Shown in pieces: positions 26,108 through 35,741 of a DNA stretch of 64,000 nt. The stretch spans positions 1-64,000 of the forward strand of contig JAGXFN010000002.1 of the NCBI GenBank assembly GCA_024637195.1, given 5' to 3'. The notes beneath the pieces were generated by a model, which was not told the DNA's origin, did not search any database, and saw nothing but the letters and a program-made list of their open reading frames with translations. The position numbers were made by a program, and so were the translations under genes. How positions within the stretch are numbered: the stretch's first letter is position 1; the number at the start of each line of letters is the position of its first letter. Source of the stretch: Arcobacter sp. (GTDB taxonomy: Bacteria > Campylobacterota > Campylobacteria > Campylobacterales > Sulfurimonadaceae).

Positions 26108-27715
26108 TTATGATTTGAAGATATTTAACTGCTCTTGAAGCTCGTTCATAGATGCTCTGATCGCGTGGCTTAACTGCGCGACCTGCTGGACATTTTCCTG
26201 GTTGACTTCGGCAATGTAGTTGAGTGATTTGACAGTGGTGGCCATTTCATCTACGTTTTTCGTCACGCTGTTCATCTGTTTGACCTGGGTATCAGAGACC
26301 TGCGCTGTTTTCTGCATCGCATTGACGCTGCGTATCATCTGCTCATCCACCTCTTGCGAGGATGCCGACAGCTTGGAGATGTTTTTGGTGTTCTCATCAA
26401 TCTGTGAGCCCACTTCGATAATCGCCTGTGTGATCAGGTTAATGGAGGCTTGAATCTCAACTAGCGAGTGCTGAGTCTTTTCGGCAAGCTTTCTGACCTC
26501 GTCGGCAACGACTGCAAACCCTCGGCCATGCTCCCCGGCGCGTGCGGCTTCTATAGCTGCGTTCAGGGCTAGCAGGTTGGTCTGGTCTGCGATATCGTTG
26601 ATAACGGAGAGTATCTGTTTTGTCTGCTCTGCATCCTGGGTCAAGGAGGAGAGTTTGTGGGAGAGTTCGGTTTGTGTCTGGGTGGAACTCTCTACCATAT
26701 GTGCCATATTGGAGATCGTATTTCTGGCATTTGAAAGATTTTCAGAGGTCTGCGTGATGTGTATTTTCCCCTCTTCCGAAGAGTTTTTAGAGGCATCTAC
26801 CAGGCTTAAGATGTCGAGATTTTTGGCCTCTGTGTTATTTGCGATCACCAGAGTCTCTTCTGTTTTGCTCCGCATTACGTTCATAATTACTTCGAGTTTT
26901 TCTATGAGGGTCTCATTTTCAATAGAAGACGCCTTGGCCTTGATGACAGTTTGATTGATAACCTGCAGAAGAACATTTATATCAGCAGCGACATCAAGAA
27001 GCTCATCTTTACCTTCGACCTTGATGACTTTTGAAAGCTCTTTTGAGTCAGCGATCGCCTTGATCTGTTTGCCGATGGAAGAGAGAGACTGGTTGATTGA
27101 GAGTGAGATGAAGGTGACCAGGATCAAAATAACAACAGCGATAACAAGTATGGAGATCAGCATCAGTGTCTTGTGTCTCTCAATACTGCTCTGCGCATGT
27201 TCTGTCACATTTGTCTGCAGCTGTGAGAGTTTAACCAGAATCTCTTTGTTGGCTTTTTTTGATGCGGTCAGGACAGTGGACATCACCTCCCTCTCTTTAG
27301 AATCATACCACTCATCAAAATCCATGTAATCTTTCTTCTCGCTCAATTCTGCACGAATGAGATTGTTCTTATGCCAGTTGGCAACACCTGAACGGATCTC
27401 TTCGAGGAGGTCTTTGTTTTCACTGTCGACAAGAATGTTCTCAAGCTCTTCTATCCCGTCAAAGAGCTCTTTATGTATGGACAGATAGAGTGCCTTGTCA
27501 TCGTCAAGAACAAAGAGCTGATACCCGCGGATGGCGCTGAGCATCTTAATGTAGTTCATGTTTATCTTTTCAACTGTTTTGATCTTCGTCTGCTCGTAGT
27601 TGAGGGAGTCCATCATCATCTGATTGCTGAAAAAGATCATTAAAATAGCAAGCAGCGCGATGAAGCCAAGAAGATAGAGGCGCGTTTTAATCTTGATCTG
27701 TTTTAGTATGTTCAT
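26108..27715 (-). CDS. Methyl-accepting chemotaxis protein
   Basis: 535 aa membrane receptor. Helix 1 is at about 10-30 and helix 2 at about 184-206. The roughly 150-residue periplasmic part between them looks like a four-helix bundle, with no recognisable ligand motif. A HAMP-like segment and the signalling domain follow, with the conserved hairpin [20 protein letters not shown]. There is no CZB domain and no C-terminal CheR-binding pentapeptide is evident. Its start lies nine bases after the stop of the DUF6781-like gene, so the two share a transcript. Confidence 0.9.
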   Translation of the reverse strand: MNILKQIKIKTRLYLLGFIALLAILMIFFSNQMMMDSLNYEQTKIKTVEKINMNYIKMLSAIRGYQLFVLDDDKALYLSIHKELFDGIEELENILVDSENKDLLEEIRSGVANWHKNNLIRAELSEKKDYMDFDEWYDSKEREVMSTVLTASKKANKEILVKLSQLQTNVTEHAQSSIERHKTLMLISILVIAVVILILVTFISLSINQSLSSIGKQIKAIADSKELSKVIKVEGKDELLDVAADINVLLQVINQTVIKAKASSIENETLIEKLEVIMNVMRSKTEETLVIANNTEAKNLDILSLVDASKNSSEEGKIHITQTSENLSNARNTISNMAHMVESSTQTQTELSHKLSSLTQDAEQTKQILSVINDIADQTNLLALNAAIEAARAGEHGRGFAVVADEVRKLAEKTQHSLVEIQASINLITQAIIEVGSQIDENTKNISKLSASSQEVDEQMIRSVNAMQKTAQVSDTQVKQMNSVTKNVDEMATTVKSLNYIAEVNQENVQQVAQLSHAIRASMNELQEQLNIFKS

Positions 27716-27724
27716 TGAGTAACC

Positions 27725-28798
27725 TTATTTTTTGTCTATAGCGTCTTTGGCGCCTTTTATAGCACCGTCAATAACAGAGCGGGCAACATTCCAGGCCCGC
27801 ACCCCCATTTTTTTGGCATCCTGCGCCTGCTTGGATTGAAGCAGATTAGAACTTTTCTGCATGGCCTCTTTGGCAAGCTGGGAGAGTTTGTCTCCGAGTA
27901 TTTCAAGGGTCTCTTTGGAGATAAGGACGAGTTCTTGCATATCATAACGTATATCAGAAACAATCTCTTCGAGCACCGCTTTGATATTTGGCGAACTCTG
28001 TGCCGCAAGTGCTTCGATGCTTTGGATGAAGAGAGCATCCGTATGGTGAAGCTCATTGTAAAGATCATGTGGATCTTCGATCAGTACCATCTTCGCTTCA
28101 TCGGGAGTAAACATAAACTTCTGTTTAAACCGGTCAAGCGCGCGGATAAGGCCGGAGCGCATTCCTTTGATCGTCCCTTCGAGTATCATATGCGCCGAGT
28201 TTGGTGTGGCTTCGGCAACACTGATGGCAGTTTTCAAGATGGTAGTAATAACGTAGCGAATCCTGATCGCGGAGATGATCCCTTCATCGAGGGTTTGAAG
28301 CGTGATCTCTTTGGCGAGCTCTTCAAGCGTCTCTTCGATATTGGTGCCTTTTTCCAAGGTGGTGATAATCGCCGACTCTACCATCTCCTCGAGAAGGTTC
28401 AAGAGGTCCAGGTACTGAAGCTCAACACTATGAAGTTTTGCGATGGTTCCGCTTTGCGGATTGCGCTCTTTGATAAGGTCTTCGATGAGATTGAAAAACT
28501 GATGTTTGACATTTTGCAGCTCATGGCTTTTTTTGTCAAGCTGCCATTGAATGCGCTCTTTTTGTAAAAGCAGCTCCTGAAGCTCACCGTTAAGATCTCT
28601 TGTCGCCTCGGTCAGGATGGACGATGCTACGCTCTTAAGCTCTTGGCTGCTGAGTTGCGTGACATCAAGGGCCCATTTGGTATTGAGATGCTCGAAAAGG
28701 TCAGAAACAGCCGCTTTTTTTGCGGGAACGTCAAGTTTTTGAAGCTTGTACTGTGCACATTTGTCCAAAAGGTCGCGTTCTAATTGTTCAGTGTTCAT
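27725..28798 (-). CDS. Conserved helical protein (DUF6781-like)
   Basis: 357 aa from ATG at 28798, which has AAGGA at a proper distance; an in-frame ATG six bases upstream is too close to it. Almost entirely helical, with no membrane segment. Repeated hydrophobic patterns occur in the middle (ISAIRIRYVITTILKTAISVAEATP ...), and the end is basic and glycine-rich (RSVIDGAIKGAKDAIDKK). I recall similar proteins in Campylobacterota under DUF6781, but I cannot verify this here. Its partner is the downstream chemoreceptor gene nine bases away, which hints at a link with signalling or cell poles. No function assigned. Confidence 0.55.
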   Translation of the reverse strand: MNTEQLERDLLDKCAQYKLQKLDVPAKKAAVSDLFEHLNTKWALDVTQLSSQELKSVASSILTEATRDLNGELQELLLQKERIQWQLDKKSHELQNVKHQFFNLIEDLIKERNPQSGTIAKLHSVELQYLDLLNLLEEMVESAIITTLEKGTNIEETLEELAKEITLQTLDEGIISAIRIRYVITTILKTAISVAEATPNSAHMILEGTIKGMRSGLIRALDRFKQKFMFTPDEAKMVLIEDPHDLYNELHHTDALFIQSIEALAAQSSPNIKAVLEEIVSDIRYDMQELVLISKETLEILGDKLSQLAKEAMQKSSNLLQSKQAQDAKKMGVRAWNVARSVIDGAIKGAKDAIDKK

Positions 28799-28860
28799 AA
28801 TCATCCTTGTAAAGTGTAGAGACTGTGCCGAAAAGATGAAGCTCTTGACACTGTCATCTG

Positions 28861-29130
28861 CTATAAAACCATTTTTACTTTTTGGTGCGCCTTGAGCGCC
28901 TCATAGATAAAGTTTCTATCATCCTCATTTTGCACTAAAAGTTCTAAATTCATACTGATATACTTGCCCGATTTACTGCTATTGGAGTGGGTCAGCTTAT
29001 GGATACGCTCTGAGATCACATCAAAAACAGCCTCTTTGGTGTGATCTTCATGCTCACAGATCACTTTGTAGCACCAGGAGCAGGGATATTCAAGTTCGAG
29101 TTTGTGCTCAAGTTCGTTTATAGTTACCAC
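28861..29130 (-). CDS. DUF493 (YbeD-like) family protein
   Basis: 89 aa from a GTG at 29130, preceded by a perfect GGAGG; longer frames lack support and the family is about 90 aa. The sequence reads [20 protein letters not shown] ... [31 protein letters not shown], the typical ferredoxin-like pattern of YbeD (P..F..K.IG ... S..gkY.s.t ... ). In other bacteria it is an allosteric-type regulator of metabolism. It starts inside the last 23 bases of moaC, so translation is coupled. Confidence 0.75.
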   Translation of the reverse strand: MVTINELEHKLELEYPCSWCYKVICEHEDHTKEAVFDVISERIHKLTHSNSSKSGKYISMNLELLVQNEDDRNFIYEALKAHQKVKMVL

Positions 29131-29581
29131 TTTTTCCTCCTTCTTTGGATTCAAGCTGTATCTTTGAGATGACCATAGACTTGTCAATGGCTTTTACCAT
29201 GTCATAGATCGTCAAAAGACCGATGCCGACCCCAGTCAGCGCTTCCATCTCTACTCCGGTCTGCCCCGTCAGCTTGGCCGTGACAAAGAGCTTGAAGCCA
29301 GGCAGAGAAGGAAGTTCTTCTACGTCACAGTTAATCCCTGAGAGATTCAGCGGATGGCACATCGGGATGAGTTCACTTGTTTTTTTTACGCCCATGATGG
29401 CGGCAATAACGGCCGTCTGAAGAACCGGTCCTTTTTTGGTCTTTTGCTGAACGATTGCATCAAAAGCTTCCCGGCTCATAGAGATCTCTCCGCTTGCTAT
29501 GGCGACGCGCGTACTTGCTGTCTTTTCAGAAACATCGACCATCTTTGGCCGGTCATTTTCATCTAAATGGGTTAAGTTCAT
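29108..29581 (-). CDS. moaC: Cyclic pyranopterin monophosphate synthase
   Basis: 157 aa, the family's usual length. With MoaA it converts GTP to cPMP in molybdenum cofactor synthesis. It starts [19 protein letters not shown]. The catalytic neighbourhood includes [13 protein letters not shown] and [20 protein letters not shown]. Its 3' end overlaps the DUF493 start. Other moa genes are not in the window. Molybdoenzymes such as nitrate reductase would fit a Sulfurimonas-like host. A gap of 105 bases separates it from the divergent GGDEF gene. Confidence 0.95.
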   Translation of the reverse strand: MNLTHLDENDRPKMVDVSEKTASTRVAIASGEISMSREAFDAIVQQKTKKGPVLQTAVIAAIMGVKKTSELIPMCHPLNLSGINCDVEELPSLPGFKLFVTAKLTGQTGVEMEALTGVGIGLLTIYDMVKAIDKSMVISKIQLESKEGGKSGNYKRT

Positions 29582-29686
29582 GTCTTTCCTAAAAAGTATA
29601 AGTTCTTAATTATAGCAAAAAAGTGCGCTTTTATCGACTAGAAGCTATGTTTTATGATATGATTTACATTATATACAAAGGTTACA

Positions 29687-30769
29687 ATGATAAGTATTTC
29701 ACAGTGGTTTACAACAGGAAGGCTTGAGACAAAAGTTTACAGGCTGATATTGAAAAGTGTAATGTTTGCGGCACTTTTTTTGGGGGTGTTTGACTATATT
29801 TTTTCTCCGCCTCTCTTGGCCTATTCGGAGCTTTTATTTGCACTCGTATCGGCTTTGCTATTGCTGAACACCTACTACTCAGTCGTGAGCTATTCTTTTT
29901 CTAGCCGGATCTTCATCTTTTCTATGGCACTGCCTATCTACTGGAATCTGCTTTGCAACGAGAGCGCTTTGGAGAGCACGATTTTCTTTATCTTTCTTCC
30001 TCTCATCAGCATTATTCTGCGTCCGTTCAAAGAACTTGTCGTCCTTGCCCTGCTCTTTGGAGGCTCTTTTATCGGGATAGTTCTTTTTTATCACGGTATG
30101 GCAGAGCTTAGCAACATGGAACTTTTCAAGTTGATAATGGTGCAGATCTTAGTGAGTGTTTTTATCTTTATTTATGTGCACAACAATCGGAACTATCAAG
30201 AGATCATCTCCAAGCAGGGTCAAAAACTTAAAGCGGCAAACCAGCAGCTGGAAAAACTCTACAAGGACAAATCCCTAGAAGCCGCTACGGACAGCTTGAC
30301 GGGACTGAACAACAGGGCCGCGTTTATGCCCCAGTTTGAACATCTGTATGCACGATACGAAAGACAAAGAGAGTCGTTTTGTCTTATCTTGTTCGACCTG
30401 GACCATTTCAAAGAGGTCAATGACACGTACGGGCATTCTGAGGGAGATCTGGTGCTTCAGTATGTGGCAAAAGAGAGCCTGGAAGCCGTGCGAAAAGTCG
30501 ATATGCTTGCACGCTACGGAGGAGAAGAGTTCGCTGTTTTACTCCCGCATACACAGCTGCAGACGGCATTGAACGTAGCAGAACGCATACGAAGTGCAAT
30601 AGAGCAGAATGTAAAAATGACAGGTCGTCCTATCACGGCGTCCTTTGGAGTAGTCGAGATAAAAGATGGGATGTCTGTTGCGGATATGATTGACCTGGCG
30701 GACCAGGCTCTCTATCAGGCCAAAGCAGATGGCCGGAACAGAGTACAAAGCGCTGAAATCGCGGAGTAA
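29687..30769 (+). CDS. Membrane diguanylate cyclase with MASE-like N terminus
   Basis: 360 aa. Five or six membrane helices span about 20-165, with no extracellular domain, followed by a coiled linker and a GGDEF domain. The active site is GGEEF (about 279-283), and RKVD five residues upstream is an intact RxxD inhibitory site, so c-di-GMP synthesis with product feedback is expected. The metal region reads FDLDHFKEVND. The gene is alone; it converges with leuC, only four bases apart. Confidence 0.9.
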   Translation: MISISQWFTTGRLETKVYRLILKSVMFAALFLGVFDYIFSPPLLAYSELLFALVSALLLLNTYYSVVSYSFSSRIFIFSMALPIYWNLLCNESALESTIFFIFLPLISIILRPFKELVVLALLFGGSFIGIVLFYHGMAELSNMELFKLIMVQILVSVFIFIYVHNNRNYQEIISKQGQKLKAANQQLEKLYKDKSLEAATDSLTGLNNRAAFMPQFEHLYARYERQRESFCLILFDLDHFKEVNDTYGHSEGDLVLQYVAKESLEAVRKVDMLARYGGEEFAVLLPHTQLQTALNVAERIRSAIEQNVKMTGRPITASFGVVEIKDGMSVADMIDLADQALYQAKADGRNRVQSAEIAE

Positions 30770-30773
30770 AGAC

Positions 30774-32042
30774 TTACTTTATATCGGAGGGATCGCTGAT
30801 ATAGCCCGTGATCGCCGAAGCGGCGGCAACGGCAGAATTGGCAAGGTAGATGCCTGAACTTCTCGCACCCATGCGGCCCACAAAGTTACGGTTTGTCGTC
30901 GCTATAGCAACCTCTCCGTCTCCGAGGATACCCATATATCCGCCCAAACAGGCACCGCATGTCGGGTTGGAGACAACCGCGCCGGCATCGATCAGTGTCT
31001 CGATGTAGCCCAGTTTCTCGGCATCTTTCAAGATCTGCTGTGTAGCGGGCGTGATGATAAGACGCGTTCGGCGTGCGACACGTTTGCCTTTTAGTATCTC
31101 TGCGGCGACCTTAAGATCACTCAAGCGGCCGTTGGTGCATGAACCGATAAAGACCTGGTCCACATGGATCTTGTCATTAACGGCAGTGCTGAGGGGTTTT
31201 CCGTTTGAAGGAAGTGAGGGGTAGGCAATGACGGGTTCCAAAGAACTGACATCGATCTCAATGACCTTCACGTATTTAGCGTCTTCATCTGAGTAGAACT
31301 CTTTGGATGCACGAGCGAGTTTCTTGTCTGCAAGGAAAGCTCTTGTCGTATCGTCTACGGCAATAATACCGTTTTTTGCGCCGGCTTCAATGGCCATATT
31401 GCACAGGCTGAAACGGCTGTCCATGTCCAAGTTTGCAATCGTCGATCCCGAGAACTCAAGTGTCTGGTAAAGCGCACCATCCACGCCGATCTGACGGATC
31501 AGCTCGAGAATAAGGTCTTTTCCGTAGACGTAAGGGCGCAGTTCGCCAGTGAAGATGACCTTGATCGACTCGGGTACTTTAAACCAGTTGTCTCCCGTGA
31601 TCATTGCAAAGGCCAGGTCGGTAGAACCCATGCCTGTTGAAAATGCTCCGAGTGCTCCGTGGGTACAGGTGTGCGAGTCCGCACCGATGATAACATCGCC
31701 TGGAACGATAAGCCCTTTTTCAGGAAGGAGGGCATGTTCTATCCCCATATCTTTTTCGTCAAAATAGTTTTTGAGATCATGCTTGTAGGCGAACTCACGG
31801 CTGATCTTTGCCTGGTTTGCAGAAGCAATATCTTTTGCCGGGATAAAATGGTCCAAGACCAGAGAAAAGCCGTCCGGATTTGCGAGTTTCTCTGCACCGC
31901 TTTGTTCAAATGCTTTAATCGAGATCGGAGTTGTGATGTCGTTTCCGATAATCATATCGATCGGTGAACGCACGATCTCACCCGCGTAGACTTTCCTGCC
32001 TACATGCTCAGAAAATATTTTTTCGGTTATCGTCTGTCCCAT
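30774..32042 (-). CDS. leuC: 3-isopropylmalate dehydratase large subunit
   Basis: 422 aa. With LeuD it isomerises 2- and 3-isopropylmalate in leucine synthesis, using a [4Fe-4S] cluster. Ligand cysteines are in GSCTNGR and the pair in TCGACLGG. The family block DSHTCTHGALG is present. Length fits the archaeal-type or single-domain LeuC subgroup (about 420), shorter than E. coli LeuC (466). leuD is not adjacent in the window. It is divergent from the NFACT gene, with 135 bases between the starts. Confidence 0.95.
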   Translation of the reverse strand: MGQTITEKIFSEHVGRKVYAGEIVRSPIDMIIGNDITTPISIKAFEQSGAEKLANPDGFSLVLDHFIPAKDIASANQAKISREFAYKHDLKNYFDEKDMGIEHALLPEKGLIVPGDVIIGADSHTCTHGALGAFSTGMGSTDLAFAMITGDNWFKVPESIKVIFTGELRPYVYGKDLILELIRQIGVDGALYQTLEFSGSTIANLDMDSRFSLCNMAIEAGAKNGIIAVDDTTRAFLADKKLARASKEFYSDEDAKYVKVIEIDVSSLEPVIAYPSLPSNGKPLSTAVNDKIHVDQVFIGSCTNGRLSDLKVAAEILKGKRVARRTRLIITPATQQILKDAEKLGYIETLIDAGAVVSNPTCGACLGGYMGILGDGEVAIATTNRNFVGRMGARSSGIYLANSAVAAASAITGYISDPSDIK

Positions 32043-32177
32043 AGTCTGCCTTATAAATAGCGAATGTGCTAGCTTTTTTGTTGGCGATTATAGCAAAACA
32101 AGCCTGCGAATTTCTTTATAGAAGGCCCCTTTAGAAGCGCCCTTGTGTTAAACTTCCGCTATAGCGAGGAATTATCT

Positions 32178-33509
32178 ATGAAATTTTATGCCTTTAAACA
32201 GATCGCGGACTATTTGAAACAGTACAAACGTATTGCCGCGGCACATCGGGTGGGCGACAATATCATCAAAATCGTTTTTGACGGACACCATGACATCTAT
32301 TTTGATCTGCAAAAAAGCAAGAGCGCTATCTATATGCGAGATGATTCGGTTCGGATGAAACACTACCAGGCCCCCTTTGATGTTTTGCTTCAGAAATATT
32401 TGGGCCGAAGCGATATAGTGAGCCTGGAGATCGTCAACAATGACAAGGTCTTGCGTATCGGCGTGAGCCAAAGCGGTGCCTACAAATCGCATAAAGCCTT
32501 TTTGCAGCTGGAGTTCACGGGAAAGTACACCAATGCCATCTTGCTCGATGAGGAGGAAATCATCGTAGATGCCCTTCGTCATGTCGACATTATGAATTCC
32601 TACCGGCAGATCAAACCCGGAGAGAGACTAGAAGCACTGGCCTCGCCCACCTTTACGCCCAAAGAAGGCGAGGAGATCACAGACATTGAGGCGTATCTAA
32701 AAGCAGTCTATACGCAGCGCACACAAGAGCAGCTCCTTAGCAGGCAGAAGATAGAGGCTTCGCGTATCGATAAAAAGATCATGCGGATGAGAGAGGAGCT
32801 GGAGGGCCTGCAAAGCGAAGAGAAGCTCTCAAGCGAAGCGGAGGATAACTTTTCAAAGGGCAGACTCGTCCTGGCCAATATGCATCTGATCAAGCCATAC
32901 GAGAAGAGTGTCCGCCTGTATGATTTTAACGCAGAGGAAATAGAACTGGCGATACCTGAAGGTGCGCGAAAGGCCTCCGAAGTAGCCGATATTTTCTTCA
33001 AAAGAGCGAAAAAAGCAAAGCAGAAAGCACTCAATCTACATATTGAACGCGAGGGTCTGAGCGAGAAGATCGACTTTTTGGAGCGTTTTAAAGCCAATAT
33101 TCTATTGACGCAAACGAACGAGGAGCTTCAGCTTTTACTTCCCCCACAGAAGAAAAAAGCCAAAAAAGAGCCGCCTAAACCTTATGAAGTCTTTTGGATA
33201 GAGGGGCAAAAAGTACTCTTGGGCAAAAATAAAAAAGGCAATGTCGAGCTGCTGAAGATCGCTCGTGCCGGTGACATCTGGATGCACATGAAAGATATCC
33301 CCTCAGCCCATGTCATCATCCAAACCAGTAAACAGAATGTGAGCGAAAAGGTCCTATATGCCGCCGCCAAGCTCTGTGTGGACTTCTCGACAACTAAAGT
33401 CGGTTCTTTTTTGGTCGATTATACCAATAGACGTGAGGTAAAAGTGCAATCAGAAGCGAATGTCTTGTACAATAAATACAAGACATTGAGCGTTTCAAAA
33501 GAGCGCTGA
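32178..33509 (+). CDS. NFACT family protein (RqcH/Rqc2-like)
   Basis: 443 aa from ATG at 32178, supported by GAGGAA; an upstream frame to 32145 is unlikely. The N-terminal NFACT-N domain (IAAAHRVGDNIIKIVFDG) is followed by a helical coiled coil (about 160-300) and NFACT-R (YEVFWIEGQKVLLGKNKKGN ... DIWMHMKDIPSAHVII). Rqc2/RqcH proteins bind stalled large ribosomal subunits and recruit tRNA-Ala to tag nascent chains; older annotations call them fibronectin-binding proteins. Ribosome rescue is the more likely role. It precedes a small charged protein by 21 bases. Confidence 0.85.
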   Translation: MKFYAFKQIADYLKQYKRIAAAHRVGDNIIKIVFDGHHDIYFDLQKSKSAIYMRDDSVRMKHYQAPFDVLLQKYLGRSDIVSLEIVNNDKVLRIGVSQSGAYKSHKAFLQLEFTGKYTNAILLDEEEIIVDALRHVDIMNSYRQIKPGERLEALASPTFTPKEGEEITDIEAYLKAVYTQRTQEQLLSRQKIEASRIDKKIMRMREELEGLQSEEKLSSEAEDNFSKGRLVLANMHLIKPYEKSVRLYDFNAEEIELAIPEGARKASEVADIFFKRAKKAKQKALNLHIEREGLSEKIDFLERFKANILLTQTNEELQLLLPPQKKKAKKEPPKPYEVFWIEGQKVLLGKNKKGNVELLKIARAGDIWMHMKDIPSAHVIIQTSKQNVSEKVLYAAAKLCVDFSTTKVGSFLVDYTNRREVKVQSEANVLYNKYKTLSVSKER

Positions 33510-33530
33510 CACAAAAAAAGGAAGGAAATT

Positions 33531-33830
33531 ATGGCGATTGGACCCGTAGGCAGTGCGATTTATGTCAACCAACAGATGGCAATCGTCGCCAGTGAAAAAA
33601 CTGCTATCCATAATAGATTTGACCTCCAAAACCTGGCAGCTGCCGCAATAATAAATGAAAAAGAGAAAGAAGTTCAGGCCGTGCGTCCGACGGAAGAGAT
33701 CACTGAGACAAATGAGGACGCCGAACGCAAAAAACGCGAAGAAGAAGAGAACGAAAAAAATAAAGAGAACAGAGAGGAGAAAGAAGAAGAAAAATCTCCT
33801 CCTCTGCATCTCTTGGATATCAAAGTCTAA
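33531..33830 (+). CDS. Small protein with a highly charged Lys/Glu-rich tail
   Basis: 99 aa, function not recognised. The first 45 residues are ordinary (MAIGPVGSAIYVNQQMAIVASEKTA ...). About 55-85 are nearly pure Glu/Lys/Arg with Asn. It closes with the hydrophobic SPPLHLLDIKV. A clear AAGGAAG lies before the ATG. It follows the NFACT gene by 21 bases in the same direction and probably shares its transcript. The N terminus recalls short flagellum-associated proteins of Campylobacterota, but this is a weak impression. Confidence 0.6.
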   Translation: MAIGPVGSAIYVNQQMAIVASEKTAIHNRFDLQNLAAAAIINEKEKEVQAVRPTEEITETNEDAERKKREEEENEKNKENREEKEEEKSPPLHLLDIKV

Positions 33831-33921
33831 AAGAGAGATTGCTCCTTGAAACTGCGCTGTTTTTATAGTTTGTTTTTTAATCAAGAGAGCGTTAGACTAC
33901 GCAGAAAAAATAGGAGTGGGA

Positions 33922-34797
33922 ATGGATGGCTTGAAAGAGACGGGTGCTGTTTTGGTTAAAAATGGCAGTCAGGTGATGGATAAGACCAGCGAGTATATTG
34001 ATATGGGCATTGGTTTTGGCTTGAACTACGGACTGAAAATCCTTGGGGCATTGCTGATCTTTGTGATCGGTACGTGGATCGCAAAACGGACGCAAAGAGT
34101 ACTTGTTGCTCTGATGAAAAAAAAGAAGGTAGATGACACACTTCAGACATTTTTAGAAAACCTGGTCTACATTTTATTGATGATAGTCGTTGTTCTGGCT
34201 GCGTTGAGTGCTCTGGGCATTGAGACGACCTCCTTTATAGCGATCTTGGGTGCTGCGGGTCTTGCCATCGGCCTGGCCCTTCAAGGGACCCTGGGAAATG
34301 TCGGCGCGGGAGTACTTCTAATCTCTTTTCGTCCTTTCAAAGTAGGTGATTTTGTCTCAGCAGGCGGAGAAATGGGAACGATAGAAGCGATCTCTTTATT
34401 TGCAACAATACTGCATACGCCCGACAACAAGGTCATCACCATCCCAAACTCAACGATAACCGGTGCAAACATAACCAACTTTTCGGCTAAAGAAACACGC
34501 CGCCTTAACCTGGTGTTTAGCATAGGATACGGCGATGACCTCAAGCTGGCAAAGTCCGTTCTTCAAGAGATCATCACTTCAGATCCGCGCGTACTGAGCG
34601 ACCCGGCGCCTTTTGTCGGAGTTCTTGAGCTGGGAGAGTCGTCGGTAGACTTTGCTTTTCGACCCTGGGTAAAAAGTGAGGACTTCTGGGATGTTCATTT
34701 TGATATGCAGGAGAAGGTAAAACTGACCTTTGATGAAAAAGGGATTTCTATCCCTTTCCCTCAAATGGACATCCATCTCAATAAAACTCAAGATTAA
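33922..34797 (+). CDS. MscS-type mechanosensitive ion channel
   Basis: 291 aa from ATG at 33922, with AGGAG at five bases; a GTG at 33916 is inside the Shine-Dalgarno. Three membrane helices come first, and TM3 is the glycine- and alanine-rich AILGAAGLAIGLALQGTLGNVGAGVLLI, the pore-lining signature. The family motif PFKVGDFV follows, then a soluble beta/alpha domain. It should open on hypo-osmotic shock and release solutes. A DUF481-like gene follows nine bases later. Confidence 0.93.
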   Translation: MDGLKETGAVLVKNGSQVMDKTSEYIDMGIGFGLNYGLKILGALLIFVIGTWIAKRTQRVLVALMKKKKVDDTLQTFLENLVYILLMIVVVLAALSALGIETTSFIAILGAAGLAIGLALQGTLGNVGAGVLLISFRPFKVGDFVSAGGEMGTIEAISLFATILHTPDNKVITIPNSTITGANITNFSAKETRRLNLVFSIGYGDDLKLAKSVLQEIITSDPRVLSDPAPFVGVLELGESSVDFAFRPWVKSEDFWDVHFDMQEKVKLTFDEKGISIPFPQMDIHLNKTQD

Positions 34798-34806
34798 AGA
34801 GAAAAA

Positions 34807-35688
34807 ATGCAAAAGAGAACAAACACCCTCGGACTTAAAAGAAAACTCTGGCTGGCACTTTTTTTGACAGCGGCTCTTTTTGGCGCTGAACCAAGCGAAG
34901 CGGAATACCTGCGCGACACAGCAGAACTGGAAGCGGCCATAGAAGCGCAGCAAAGAGCAGTCCTTGAGATAGACGCGGCAAAAGAGAGGCTCAAAGAGGC
35001 TAATGCGCGAATAGAAAAGGTACAAGAGCTCAGTGAAGAGGCCCGCTATAAGACAAAAACAGAGCTCTCCTACAGCAACACAAAGGGAAACACAGAAACC
35101 TCGCAATTCGGCCTGGCCCTTCATGCCGAGCGCAAGCGCAAAAAAAATACGATAACCTTAGATCTCACTGCCCTGCAGTCAAGCAACAACGGAATAGAAA
35201 ACAACAACAAGTGGCTCGCACTCTTGCAGTATGACAGAGCCCTGAGCGAAGATCTCTATTTTAACTACCTTGTCTCGTATGGCGAGGACAGGTTTTCGGG
35301 ATTTGACTATCAGTTTTACACGGGTCCGGGTCTTGGCTACAAGGTGCTCCAAAGCGACACACAAAAGTTGAACCTTAGCGGAAATACGCTCTACTCAAAA
35401 GATAGCATCGCCGGAGGGGGAACCAACGAATATGTTTCAGGACTGGCAGGAGTGGAGTATGTATGGCAGATCCTGGACAATTTGAGCTTTCGTGAAAATG
35501 CAACTTACCGATCGCAGCTAGACGATGGCGACAATTACTTTGTCTACACAAAAACGGCGATAAACAGCAAGATAAACGGAAACTTCTCTTTGGGACTTAG
35601 CTATCAGATAGACTATAAAAATATACCAGTAGTGACAAAAGAGCGTACAGACAGGGTGTTTTTGGCTTCTTTAGTCATCGACTACTAA
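34807..35688 (+). CDS. DUF481-type outer-membrane protein with coiled-coil linker
   Basis: 293 aa. The N terminus has a signal-like hydrophobic stretch (about 15-28, ending LFGAEPSEAE), then a helical coiled coil (about 38-78), then alternating beta-strand segments (TKTELSYSNTKGNTETSQFGLALHAERKRKKNTITLDLTA ...). The protein ends in a tyrosine (LVIDY). These fit DUF481, a YdiY-like family of predicted outer-membrane barrels. Substrate unknown. It follows the mscS-like gene by nine bases, so co-transcription is likely. Confidence 0.7.
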   Translation: MQKRTNTLGLKRKLWLALFLTAALFGAEPSEAEYLRDTAELEAAIEAQQRAVLEIDAAKERLKEANARIEKVQELSEEARYKTKTELSYSNTKGNTETSQFGLALHAERKRKKNTITLDLTALQSSNNGIENNNKWLALLQYDRALSEDLYFNYLVSYGEDRFSGFDYQFYTGPGLGYKVLQSDTQKLNLSGNTLYSKDSIAGGGTNEYVSGLAGVEYVWQILDNLSFRENATYRSQLDDGDNYFVYTKTAINSKINGNFSLGLSYQIDYKNIPVVTKERTDRVFLASLVIDY

Positions 35689-35741
35689 GGGACACAGGCG
35701 CGTATTACCTTCTTCTTAGTGAAGTTTACTTATAATCGCAT

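Noticed and set aside
27836-28567. 243-aa plus-strand frame
   Set aside because: Antisense to the DUF6781-like gene; composition is typical of a shadow frame.
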